Shown here piece after piece: positions 44,390 to 52,437 of a DNA stretch of 64,000 nt; position 1 is the stretch's first letter; each line of letters starts with the position of its first letter. The stretch lies in assembly GCF_001182045.1 (NCBI RefSeq), contig NZ_CVTY01000006.1:420086-484085 (forward strand), in the 5' to 3' direction. The DNA comes from Dakarella massiliensis (GTDB lineage: Bacteria; Pseudomonadota; Gammaproteobacteria; Burkholderiales; Burkholderiaceae_F). Made by a program: the position numbers and the translations under genes. The notes under the pieces are model-generated. The model made no database searches. It saw only the letters and a list, made by a program, of their open reading frames with translations, and was not told where the DNA came from.

Positions 44390-44590
44390 ATGAGAGAAGG
44401 GAAGGAGGACGCGAGCGGAAAGACCGCCCGGACAACCCGCGGCGTGAGTCGGAGTGCCGAGAACGGCCGAATTTTTTTCGGACGTCCGCTCACGATGGAG
44501 CTGCTGAATGCGCTCGAGGGGGTGGAGGAGAGCGGTAAGGAATCCGACTCAGAACTCCGGGCAGTCAAAACCATTCCAAAGAAGGACTGA
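44390..44590 (+). CDS. Small protein 1 of a three-member tandem family
   Basis: A 66-residue hydrophilic protein beginning MREGKEDASGKTARTTRG. GGGGGGAAGAGAA lies just before the ATG. Its centre ENGRIFFGRPLT aligns with DTGGWFISMPLR and NSGGWFIGRTFT in the two following small ORFs; outside that motif the three share only high charge. No signal peptide or membrane segment is seen. The repeated motif and good ribosome sites argue that it is real. It matches no family that I recognise. Confidence 0.55.
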   Translation: MREGKEDASGKTARTTRGVSRSAENGRIFFGRPLTMELLNALEGVEESGKESDSELRAVKTIPKKD

Positions 44591-44649
44591 ACCAGGAACC
44601 CGGAGAGAAACCGGATCGGGGAACAGTAACGAATTAAGGAAGGTGCGTT

Positions 44650-44859
44650 ATGACGAGAAAGAAAAGTGACGGGGTCAGATCCAATTCAAACCCGGGCTCG
44701 GAAAAGAGTAAGCCCGCGTCTTCGGACGTCATTGAGGAATTGCTGAAAGACACGGGCGGCTGGTTTATATCCATGCCGCTGCGGCCGCCCCGTGCGAGCC
44801 GTCCCTCATCGGAAGACCCGAAAGAAGGGACGGGGGACGAGAAAGGAGAAACGAAATGA
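44650..44859 (+). CDS. Small protein 2 of a three-member tandem family
   Basis: A 69-residue protein, very polar (MTRKKSDGVRSNSNPG at the start, a Lys/Glu-rich end), with one conserved centre, ELLKDTGGWFISMPLRPP. AAGGAAGG lies upstream of the ATG at a good distance. The stop overlaps the next start by ATGA, so it is coupled to small protein 3. It shares with its neighbours the pattern x-x-G-[GR]-[WI]-F-[FI]-[GS]-[RM]. It could be a short adaptor, a peptide precursor or an inhibitor; none of these is proven. Confidence 0.6.
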   Translation: MTRKKSDGVRSNSNPGSEKSKPASSDVIEELLKDTGGWFISMPLRPPRASRPSSEDPKEGTGDEKGETK

Positions 44860-45038
44860 CTGAAGAGAAGGAAGTGAAAAAGGGCGAAAGCAAAGTGGCG
44901 GACGCGGCCTGGCTCCGCGACACGGCTGAGCGTCACAGGGCGTTCGCCGGGAACAGCGGCGGCTGGTTTATCGGCCGGACTTTTACGATCGATGACTTCA
45001 GGGATGATGAAAAGGAGAAGAAAGAAAAGAAGGAATGA
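44856..45038 (+). CDS. Small protein 3 of a three-member tandem family
   Basis: A 60-residue charged protein with the centre GNSGGWFIGRTFTIDDF between a Glu/Lys-rich N-terminus and a Lys/Glu tail. AGGAG lies seven bases before the ATG, inside the end of small protein 2. A strong terminator 58 bp downstream closes the operon. The set of three with a conserved aromatic-glycine core is the main reason to call these genes real despite their size. No function can be named from the sequence. Confidence 0.6.
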   Translation: MTEEKEVKKGESKVADAAWLRDTAERHRAFAGNSGGWFIGRTFTIDDFRDDEKEKKEKKE

Positions 45039-45095
45039 GGCGGAAAGACAGTTCGAAGTGTGTGTTTCATGATGTGGTTCCTGGTGTTTCAGATG

Positions 45096-45124
45096 GGCCG
45101 GTGATTTTCACCGGCCTCTTTTTT
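45096..45124 (+). terminator. Terminator of the small-protein operon
   Basis: GGCCGGTG (45096-45103) and CACCGGCC (45109-45116) form a perfect 8-bp stem, followed by TCTTTTTT. The rest of 45039-45438 holds only the untranslated region of the porin gene. Confidence 0.88.
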
Positions 45125-45438
45125 GGTCGGAAAAGAGTCCGATCGGGGGGCAGATTCCTGGTCCAGGACAGGGGTGTGAAGGGGCTTATTTTCGGATTCG
45201 ATCGATTTCTGAGACAAAGTTTCTGTATTTCTGCTGTTTATCGCTCAGGAATAACTAGAAATAATTGACGCCGGTCGTAATGAAAAAGAACTAGAAGCGG
45301 TTTCCGGAAGTACTCCTCAGGGAGAGAAAGAACGGAATGAGGAGATTTCCTGGGACACCGCCGGAAGAGAGAAACGGCCAATGGCAGTCAAAAAACGGCT
45401 GCCGCACCTAACAACACAACCATTGGATAGAGAAAGAA

Positions 45439-46596
45439 ATGAAGAAGAGTCTTATTGCCGCGGCACTGCTCGGCGCGCTCGCTTTTCAGGCCCAGGCTGA
45501 AGTGACGATCTATGGCGTAGCGGACGCCTCGATCACGTACCAGTATCTCAAGACCCCGGGTCACGGTTCCACGAACACCGTTTCCATGGATTCCGGCACG
45601 GACCGCGGGTCCCGCGTCGGCATCCACGCGACGGAGAAGCTGACGGACCGCACTCAGGTTGAAGTGATTCTGGAAGACCAGTTCGCGCTCGACAGCGGTG
45701 TGCAGCAGCAGGATGACAAGCATCTCTTCCACCGTGAAGCGACGCTGAACCTCAACACTGACTACGGGCGCTTTGGTTTCGGCCGTATGGGCACCTCGAT
45801 GAGCCAGATCTCCTCCTGGTGCGTCGTGGGTCCGCAGATCAGCGCGATCGGACCGGGGTACGGCCCGTATTCCGGCACGTCCGTGTGGTTCACGTCCGGT
45901 CAGTCCCAGATGGATAACACGATCGCCTGGCGTTCGCCCCGATTCGCGGGCTTCGCGCTCACCGCTCAGTATTCCGGGAACGTCGACCAGACGGTGGCGG
46001 GGTCGGTTGAGAATAAGGCGAGCGCTGAACGCTACGCCTCTCTCACCGGCGAATTTAAGCGCGGCGCGCTGACCCTTCTCGCGGCCGTTGACTCTCACCT
46101 TTGGGCGTCGTCCGCTGCCGGGAACCCCGATAACAGCCTGCAGTTCACGGTGGGCGGGAATTACGACTTCGGCCCCGCGCGGCTCTTCCTCGCAGGCAAC
46201 TACTTTGACCATATGAAGCTCGCGCTCGCGGCCGGCAACCCCAGCTGGTATATCGCGTCAGGCTTCGATGACTTTGGTCTCGATAAGGCGATGAACTACT
46301 ACGCGAAGGGCTACGGCGTGTCTGCCGGCGTCTCTGTTCCGCTCTCCTACGGGAAGATCGGTTTCAACGCGACCTACAACAAGGTGAAGGATGTTGAGAC
46401 CGCGAACGGCACGGCGGTCAGCGGGAACCCCGAGTTTGAGCGCGCCGCCGGCACGGTGACGTACGAATACCCGTTCTCGAAGCGCACGACCTTCTATGTC
46501 TCCGCCGGCTACGGTGAGCAGAAGATGGATCGCGCGACCAACGGCGGCACGGTGAAGTTTGCCCGCGCGCTCTTCGGTATCGACCACAACTTCTAA
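45439..46596 (+). CDS. Gram-negative trimeric porin (Burkholderiales type)
   Basis: A 385-residue outer-membrane porin. The signal peptide MKKSLIAAALLGALAFQAQA is followed by EVTIYGVADASITYQY, the opening strand of betaproteobacterial porins. GSRVGIHATEKL and YGRFGFGRMGTSMSQ (start of the constriction loop) follow, and the protein ends in phenylalanine (FGIDHNF), the signal for outer-membrane assembly. It should form a 16-stranded trimeric pore for small polar or anionic solutes. It has a good ribosome region (GAGAAAGAA) and its own terminator. This gene is the best taxonomic marker in the window. Confidence 0.95.
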   Translation: MKKSLIAAALLGALAFQAQAEVTIYGVADASITYQYLKTPGHGSTNTVSMDSGTDRGSRVGIHATEKLTDRTQVEVILEDQFALDSGVQQQDDKHLFHREATLNLNTDYGRFGFGRMGTSMSQISSWCVVGPQISAIGPGYGPYSGTSVWFTSGQSQMDNTIAWRSPRFAGFALTAQYSGNVDQTVAGSVENKASAERYASLTGEFKRGALTLLAAVDSHLWASSAAGNPDNSLQFTVGGNYDFGPARLFLAGNYFDHMKLALAAGNPSWYIASGFDDFGLDKAMNYYAKGYGVSAGVSVPLSYGKIGFNATYNKVKDVETANGTAVSGNPEFERAAGTVTYEYPFSKRTTFYVSAGYGEQKMDRATNGGTVKFARALFGIDHNF

Positions 46597-46691
46597 TCAG
46601 GTAACGAAATACCGGTACTGCCGTTATGAACCGGCGGCGGTACCGGGCAGTCAGCGGACTGATACAAACTGACCCGCTAAAGAGAGTTTTT

Positions 46692-46726
46692 CCGGGACTC
46701 GCGTGATAGCGAGCCCCGGTTTTTAT
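46692..46726 (+). terminator. Terminator of the porin gene
   Basis: CCGGGACTCGC (46692-46702) and GCGAGCCCCGG (46709-46719), with one mismatch, are followed by five T. Confidence 0.85.
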
Positions 46727-47232
46727 TTGGGGCCAGGAAAAGAAAGCTCGCTGGGTATTCAGCCGACAGGATTTTTGGATCATCTTTTTCTGACTGCGAC
46801 TGTCTGCGACTTAGGTTTAAACATTTGCACAGGGTCAGGGATTTATCTGCACAAAGATGGGGATCGATTCGTTTATCGAAGTATTAAAAAATGTCTAAAA
46901 AGCTGAGTTATGAATGAATATTTTAAATAGCGAAAGAAATTTTAAAACGTGAACGTAGCCTATTTTTAAAAATAAAATTAATTAACGCAACCTTTGATTT
47001 TTCGGCTATTAAAACATTTTTATTTATAAATAGTGTTTTGTCTTTTTCTGGGGATAACTATTTTAGTAATGTAAAGCATTTTTTATGTCGATTTTTATTG
47101 AATTATGTGATCCTGTTTGTTCTTTATACAACCGGTTTTAAAAGGGTTTTTCTAACAATAAAGAGATACATTATTTACTTTTGATAGCAACATTACTATA
47201 CTTTTTTAAGCCGCCTATAGGAATTTAATAAT
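46727..47232. other. AT-rich non-coding region upstream of the sigma-54-type promoter
   Basis: About 500 bp of very AT-rich DNA, unlike the GC-rich genes around it. It probably holds activator sites for the promoter at 47233. No ORF with a ribosome site was found. Confidence 0.5.
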
Positions 47233-47248
47233 TGGCACGCTTTATGCA
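47233..47248 (+). promoter_or_regulatory. Sigma-54 (RpoN) promoter
   Basis: TGGCACGCTTTATGCA fits TGGCAC-N5-TTGCW with one mismatch. The invariant GG (47234-47235) and GC (47246-47247) are exactly ten bases apart. It drives the leader ORF, transporter and asparaginase; sigma-54 control suits nitrogen or amino-acid use. Confidence 0.65.
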
Positions 47249-47315
47249 TTCAATTCATTGAGAGTAATTTCGTTTCTGGTTTCACGTAGTGCTTTGTCCC
47301 TTGAAGGAGAGGCAT

Positions 47316-47441
47316 ATGAGAAATAACAGTGGTATTGAAAGGCATATTCCCTATATTGGTTTAGGGAATGGTTTGTTTGCGGGTGTTTTATATATTGACA
47401 GGGGCAGTCTTGAAACTGTTTCCCAGGGGATGGTCAAATGA
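47316..47441 (+). CDS. 41-residue leader ORF coupled to the transporter gene
   Basis: This short ORF begins MRNNSGIERHIPYIGLGNG and ends VSQGMVK. GAAGGAGAGG stands eight bases before its ATG, a stronger site than that of the transporter. Its stop overlaps the transporter start by ATGA, so transporter translation probably depends on ribosomes finishing this frame. Inside it a perfect 8-bp stem, ATTCCCTA with TAGGGAAT (47346-47369), would be melted by those ribosomes. It may be a regulatory leader or a small membrane-associated peptide. Confidence 0.55.
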   Translation: MRNNSGIERHIPYIGLGNGLFAGVLYIDRGSLETVSQGMVK

Positions 47442-48724
47442 CAACGCAAATGATTATTGCGCAGTGCCTCATGGTGTTGACTCTCATCATCATGATTACG
47501 GGCAAAACTCCGCTCTATCTGACGGCAATTGTCGGTGCGGCAGTTTCTGCCATCGTCGCCGGATACCCGATCGCGGGATCCGCTCCTATGACAGTCGGGA
47601 AGATGATCAATATGGGGTTGAACCCCGTGATCGCGGATATGACCGGCATTCTGCTTTTTATCGGCATTATGCAGGCAACCGGATTCCTCGATGTCATCGT
47701 GCGTGACATTGTCCTTGTCGGTAACAAAATCGGCGGAGGCCCTGGTGTCTGCACCGCTGGCGGTATTGCCGCTGGTCTGATCGGAGCGCTGACGGGTTTC
47801 ACCCAGCCAGTGATTACCGCTGTCATTACCGGACCTGCAGCCGTGCGTCTCGGTGTTGATCCGAATAAAGCCGCCGGTATTCAGGCACACGCCGGCCATA
47901 TCGGCAACCTCGCAGGCTTCACCCATCCGACCCAGGTCGCCATTCTCGCGACTGCCGGCATCGGTTATGGCCTCTTCAATGTGCTTGGTCTCATTGCCGC
48001 TCTCTCCATTTTTGCCATGTCCTACGTCCGTGTGGTTCATGACATGAAGAAGCGCGGTGTCTCTGTGACTCCGGAAGAACGCGCGAAGATCATTGAGGAA
48101 ATCAAGGCGAAGAAATACACCACGACTTCTCTCCGTGCTTTCACTCCGTTCCTGATCCTCTTCATCGGGTTCATCATCGGTCTTCCGATTTTCCTCGTCG
48201 GTGTGGTTGCCGCTATTACGGCTGCCATCATGGCCTCCTCCAAGCCGAAAGAGGCTGAGAAGCACATGATTGAAGGTGTCGGGCTGATCTCCACTCCGCT
48301 CGTCGCGACGATTGGCTTCCTCTTCATGAGCGCTGTTATTAAGCAGATCGGTCTTGTCGGCACCATCTCGGGTTTCGCGGCTCCGCTGCTTAACTCGGTT
48401 TCTCCGGTTCTCGTGATGTTTGGCGTCGCCTTCTGCACGGCTTTCATCACGCAGTCTTACGCGGCTTCAGTCGCAGTTCTCGTCCCGTTCCTTCAGGTGG
48501 TGCTTGCTACTGGCGCGGATCCTTTCGCTTCCGCTTTCGCGGCGGCGTCCGGTGCTGCTCTGATTCAGTACTTCCTGACTGGCGGTCCGGTGGCTGCTCT
48601 CAGCACGGTGATCCCTGTGATTCCGGGCTCTGACCTGAAAACCGCGAACGCTTTCCAGCGTCCTTCGATTCTCTTTGGCTCGTTTGTGGCACTGCTGATC
48701 ACGATCGGCCTCACGATCATCTGA
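47438..48724 (+). CDS. Polytopic transporter, probably amino acid or dicarboxylate
   Basis: A 428-residue membrane protein of the ion-transporter superfamily type, with about 11-12 segments in two halves. TGFTQPVITAVITGP and GHIGNLAGFTHPTQVA in the first half, and TAFITQSYAASVAVLVPFLQ in the second, look like re-entrant substrate loops. I cannot fix the family (DcuC-, GntP- and CitM-like are possible). The asparaginase 72 bp downstream suggests asparagine or aspartate as the cargo. It is coupled to a 41-codon leader ORF and transcribed from a sigma-54-type promoter. Confidence 0.82.
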   Translation: MTTQMIIAQCLMVLTLIIMITGKTPLYLTAIVGAAVSAIVAGYPIAGSAPMTVGKMINMGLNPVIADMTGILLFIGIMQATGFLDVIVRDIVLVGNKIGGGPGVCTAGGIAAGLIGALTGFTQPVITAVITGPAAVRLGVDPNKAAGIQAHAGHIGNLAGFTHPTQVAILATAGIGYGLFNVLGLIAALSIFAMSYVRVVHDMKKRGVSVTPEERAKIIEEIKAKKYTTTSLRAFTPFLILFIGFIIGLPIFLVGVVAAITAAIMASSKPKEAEKHMIEGVGLISTPLVATIGFLFMSAVIKQIGLVGTISGFAAPLLNSVSPVLVMFGVAFCTAFITQSYAASVAVLVPFLQVVLATGADPFASAFAAASGAALIQYFLTGGPVAALSTVIPVIPGSDLKTANAFQRPSILFGSFVALLITIGLTII

Positions 48725-48796
48725 TCAGGACATTCATTTCACAGGAATTCAGATGAACTTTGCGGTTCGCTGAATTCCTAATTTGGAGATTGGAAA

Positions 48797-49783
48797 TTGA
48801 AAAAAGTCATTGTGTTTACGACTGGCGGCACGATCGCGATGAAGTATGACGCCGAGAAGGGCGGTCTGGTTCCTGCTGTGAGCGGGGCTGACCTTGCGGC
48901 AGCGGTGCCAGGGCTCGATAAAGTGGCAGATGTTGAAGTCCGCGAGTTCTCGAACGTCGCATCCTGCAATATGAGTCCTGAACGGATGTTCGCTCTGTCG
49001 CACGCCATTGAAGAAGCTCTGAAGGCGGATGATGTCGCGGGTGCTGTTGTGACCCACGGTACCGACACGCTTGAAGAAACCTCTTACTTCCTTGATCTGC
49101 TGCATCCGTCTGAAAAGCCGATCTGCGTTGTGGGAGCCATGCGCGGGGCGTCTGATACGTCGCCTGACGGTCCGATGAATATTTACTGCGCGGTGAAGAC
49201 CGCGGCGTCTGACGAAGCCCGCGGCAAAGGTGTCCTCGTGGTTCTGAATAACACGATTCACGCGGCGGGTCAGGTTCGGAAGACCCACTCAGCGAATCCG
49301 GCGACCTTCGAATCTCCCTGGTGGGGTCCGATTGGCTACTGTGATGAAGACCGTGTCGTGTTCCGCCGGACTCCGGTGGGGCGTCAGTGCTTCGCTCCGA
49401 AGGCTCTGACCGCCAAGGTGGATCTCATCCCGGCTCAGACGGGTCTTGGGTCCGAATATATCGATTTCGCGATCAGCCGCGGCTGCAATGGCATCGTGAT
49501 TGAAGGCTTCGGCCGCGGGAATATTCCTCCCGCGATGGAAGAAGGAATCGATCGCGCCGTCGCGAAGGGAATCGCGGTGGTGATCGCGACCCGCGCTTTC
49601 GCGGGCCGTCCCTATCAGTCTTACGCCTATCCGGGGTCTGTCGGTGACTCGCGCGCTCACGGAGCCGCAAAGGGCGGTGAAGCGTCCGGCGCGAAGACCC
49701 GTCTGAAGCTCATGATTCTGCTTTCGGAGAAGCCTGAGCTCGCCAGCAATCGGGATGAGCTGGAACGGATTCTCGATAACTAA
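48797..49783 (+). CDS. L-asparaginase (type I/II fold)
   Basis: A 328-residue asparaginase. Both family signatures are present: VFTTGGTIAMKYD near residue 10, with the first catalytic threonine, and VVTHGTDTLEETSYF near 90, with the second Thr-Asp pair. No signal peptide is seen, so it is cytoplasmic. It converts asparagine to aspartate and ammonia; aspartate can then yield fumarate for anaerobic respiration. The start is TTG at 48797 with GGAG ten bases upstream. It follows the transporter closely and ends with a strong terminator, so uptake and hydrolysis are one operon. Length is normal. Confidence 0.93.
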   Translation: MKKVIVFTTGGTIAMKYDAEKGGLVPAVSGADLAAAVPGLDKVADVEVREFSNVASCNMSPERMFALSHAIEEALKADDVAGAVVTHGTDTLEETSYFLDLLHPSEKPICVVGAMRGASDTSPDGPMNIYCAVKTAASDEARGKGVLVVLNNTIHAAGQVRKTHSANPATFESPWWGPIGYCDEDRVVFRRTPVGRQCFAPKALTAKVDLIPAQTGLGSEYIDFAISRGCNGIVIEGFGRGNIPPAMEEGIDRAVAKGIAVVIATRAFAGRPYQSYAYPGSVGDSRAHGAAKGGEASGAKTRLKLMILLSEKPELASNRDELERILDN

Positions 49784-49827
49784 TCTGCTTGTGTTTTCTC
49801 TGTACTCCAGACCATAGGTCTCTTTAA

Positions 49828-49860
49828 CCCCTGCACCGATCCCGTGCAGGGGCTTTTTTT
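49828..49860 (+). terminator. Terminator of the asparaginase operon
   Basis: CCCCTGCAC (49828-49836) and GTGCAGGGG (49844-49852) form a perfect 9-bp stem, followed by C and seven T. Confidence 0.9.
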
Positions 49861-49918
49861 GAGAAATCAGAATCCTATCGAGGCTTTGTCTACGAACGCC
49901 CAGCGGAACTGAGGTTCT

Positions 49919-50713
49919 TTATTTCCTCGACTCGAGTTTCTTCTGGAACGCGGTGAACACCGCCCGGATATCCGGTGTGAGACGACGGTCGACTTCAGCC
50001 CGAATAAATTCAGGTACTCCATATGCGGCTTCCGCGACTGACCCCGCGATCGCGGCGATCGTGTCGCTGTCGCCTCCGATCGAGATGGCGTTCCGGATGG
50101 CGTCCTCAAACCCGTCTGACTCAAAAAACGCGACAAGCGCCTGGGGGACGGACCGGCTGCAGGCCGCCTCAAACTCGTAATCCTTCGGGATCGAGGCGAG
50201 AGGAAACATCACGGGGTAAAAGTTGCGGTCGATATAGCGCCGGATCTCATCCTTCGGCGTCCCGGTCTTCGCGAGGAAGATGGCGCTCGATACGGCCGCA
50301 GCGCCCCGGATTCCGTCCGGGTGATTGTGGGTGACAGCGGTTACGCGTTCCGCGAGCTGCAAGGCCTCTTCAAGCGTCTTCGCGTAAAACCCCGCCCCCG
50401 AAATCCGCATGGCGGAACCGTTTCCGAAGCTCCCGTAGGGCTTCTGTTCCGCACCCCGCGCCCACGTGATAAATCGCCCGCCGTACGCGGCGTCCGGATG
50501 CGCGTTAAAGAAGTGAAGGAGCTCTTCAACCGCGAGGGTTTCCAGTTTTCCATCCCCCGCGTCCCAGCGGAGAATCGCTTCTTCGATCGCCGCGGTAAGA
50601 ACTGTGTCATCCGTAAAGTGGGAGCCGGCAGAGAACAGCGGAAAATCTTTTGAGCGAAGGTTCTCGATCTCGTAGATCGACCCCACAATATCGCCAGCCG
50701 CGGCTCCGTACAT
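49919..50713 (-). CDS. ADP-ribosylglycohydrolase family protein
   Basis: A 264-residue ARH/DraG-type hydrolase. MYGAAAGDIVGSIYE opens the fold; the dinuclear metal site is visible as FTDDTVLTAA near residue 35 and GGDSDTIAAIAG near 220, with GNGSAMRISGAGFYA between. It removes ADP-ribose from proteins or small acceptors in the cytoplasm. The start at 50713 has AAGGA ten bases upstream; the longer frame to 50782 adds residues outside the fold. Monocistronic. No ADP-ribosyltransferase partner is nearby, so the target is unknown. Confidence 0.92.
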   Translation of the reverse strand: MYGAAAGDIVGSIYEIENLRSKDFPLFSAGSHFTDDTVLTAAIEEAILRWDAGDGKLETLAVEELLHFFNAHPDAAYGGRFITWARGAEQKPYGSFGNGSAMRISGAGFYAKTLEEALQLAERVTAVTHNHPDGIRGAAAVSSAIFLAKTGTPKDEIRRYIDRNFYPVMFPLASIPKDYEFEAACSRSVPQALVAFFESDGFEDAIRNAISIGGDSDTIAAIAGSVAEAAYGVPEFIRAEVDRRLTPDIRAVFTAFQKKLESRK

Positions 50714-51159
50714 TTGATTAGCGTCCTTTAAAAGAAAAGTCTGCAATGACCCTATTATGCGGAGGAACCGCTCCTCTCTCAATGGGAGCTCATTTGAAGC
50801 CTGAGATGGCGGCGGTCCGCTCCGGATATGCCCCGCCTCGCCTTGACAGATCTTGTTTATTTATTGCGCTTATTTCTCAATATGACGCCCGGAGGGCTCC
50901 CGAAAATAAGGAAAACCTTGTAGATCAGAATTCACTGGATGGCCGGAAAGTATTCCTGCGTATTTTTAATAATTGACATATAAACAGATAGTTAATTATT
51001 CATTGAATCAGCCCGTGAATCGGTTTTCTGTGTTCTTTTGAAGCAGAAAAGCAAGAACCCCGTCTGCCTTTTTCTCTCAGACCTTCGGCGTATATTGGGG
51101 GTTATACATGTATGTGGGCTGAAGCCGCGGTGAATCTTTTGACAGTCTGAGGCAAAAGC
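50714..51159. other. 446-bp gap with nothing clear
   Basis: This divergent gap holds scattered AT-rich patches, for example near 50970-51005, that could be promoters. No gene, repeat or RNA was identified. Confidence 0.4.
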
Positions 51160-51325
51160 ATGTCTGAACGAATGATTCTGAAGATGATGGCGGATCTGAA
51201 TAACCAGGAGGTCACGGAGGAAATGGTCCGCTGGATGCATTCGAAGGGGCTGGACCGCTGAGAGGCTCGCCCGGATCCTGGAGAAGCGTGGGGTAAGCTG
51301 TGAGGAGGTCACGCTCGGTGAATAA
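51160..51325 (+). pseudogene. Small helical protein gene, frameshifted in a G4 tract
   Basis: From the ATG at 51160 (GAGG seven bases upstream) the frame reads MSERMILKMMADLNNQEVTE and stops at 51261. If the GGGG at 51246-51249 were GGG it would continue as GWTAERLARILEKRGVSCEE to 51325, a coherent 54-residue helical protein that could hold a helix-turn-helix. Either a real one-base insertion or a sequencing error. It lies just ahead of the bicupin gene. Confidence 0.4.
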
Positions 51326-51341
51326 AGAGGACAGACGGAAG

Positions 51342-52265
51342 ATGAAAGACTTGAAACCATGGGTCGCGGCTCTCGGGCTCGCGGCGATGATCGGAAACGC
51401 GGGGGCCGAAGGTAAGGAGCCGCTGCCGTTCCCCGAAGGACACGATATCTCGGCTTACTTTACCGGCACCGTTCACCGGCGGGATCTGATTGAGCCTGAA
51501 AAAATGGGCGGTGTCCCGCAGACCAACGTGATCACGTTTGAACCGGGGAGCCGGAGCGCCTGGCACACGCACGGCGCGATGACCGTGATCGGAATTGCGG
51601 GACTTGGGATCTATCAGGAGTGGGGGAAGCCCGCGGTGTGGATCCGGCCGGGTGACGTGATCGAGATTCCGGCGGGTGTCAGCCACTGGCACGGCGCGGC
51701 GAAGAATTCCCGCTTCCAGCAGTTCGTGGTCTATGACAAAAACTGGAAAGCGCCCGAGGGGCTGAAAGTTCACACCGGGAAAGTCACGGACGCGGAATAT
51801 GACGCCCTGAAGCCGGTGGACGCCGCGAACCGCGCCGGGGAGCCGAAGGGAACATTCCTATTCGCGTATCCGGCAAAGGCGACCGAGTCGCCGAACTTCA
51901 CAAAGCCGGTCTACATCTCAAAGCTTCTCGGAAAACCGAACGCCGCGCAGTCGCCTGACTGGTACTACGTGGTGTTTCCGCGGGCGGCGTTCAACCGGTG
52001 GCACGTGCATAAAACCGGGCAGATCCTGATCGCGACTGACGGTGTCGGGCTTCATCAGATCGAGGGCGGAAAGATTGAAGTGATGCTGCCAGGCGATGTC
52101 GCCTGGTGCCCGCCCGGCGTCGCGCACTGGCATGGGGCCGCTCCCTGGAGCAGCTTCGGGCACATCGCGATCAACCCCGGTGACAGCCACACGGTGACGT
52201 GGAAAGAGTTCCCGGAGTCGGAGTACGGATCACTCGCCCGCGCGAAATCGGATCCGGAAGAGTAA
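51342..52265 (+). CDS. Exported bicupin protein
   Basis: A 307-residue protein with a signal peptide (MKDLKPWVAALGLAAMIGNA, cut near AGA) and two cupin domains. The first has GSRSAWHTHG, then WIRPGDVIEIPAGVSHWHG; the second has FNRWHVHKTGQ and VMLPGDVAWCPPGVAHWHG. Each supplies the His ligands for a metal. This arrangement is typical of periplasmic cupins resembling hydroxynitrile lyases and quercetinase-like enzymes; the reaction is unknown. It is followed after 170 bp by an aldo/keto reductase on the same strand. The start at 51342 sits after GAGG and gives a good signal peptide. Confidence 0.87.
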   Translation: MKDLKPWVAALGLAAMIGNAGAEGKEPLPFPEGHDISAYFTGTVHRRDLIEPEKMGGVPQTNVITFEPGSRSAWHTHGAMTVIGIAGLGIYQEWGKPAVWIRPGDVIEIPAGVSHWHGAAKNSRFQQFVVYDKNWKAPEGLKVHTGKVTDAEYDALKPVDAANRAGEPKGTFLFAYPAKATESPNFTKPVYISKLLGKPNAAQSPDWYYVVFPRAAFNRWHVHKTGQILIATDGVGLHQIEGGKIEVMLPGDVAWCPPGVAHWHGAAPWSSFGHIAINPGDSHTVTWKEFPESEYGSLARAKSDPEE

Positions 52266-52437
52266 CCGATCCTTTTCTCCCGCTTGAGAATCAGCGCCAA
52301 GTATTTAAGAAAATCGGGTAGCTGATTTGAGGCCGGCGGATTAACTTATTCTCTATCGATAAAGGGGATTTCGGTGCCGGAGGTCCGATAGTTTTCCGGA
52401 TTTCCGCCCCGTCCCTTCAGCATGAGGATTGAGAAAA

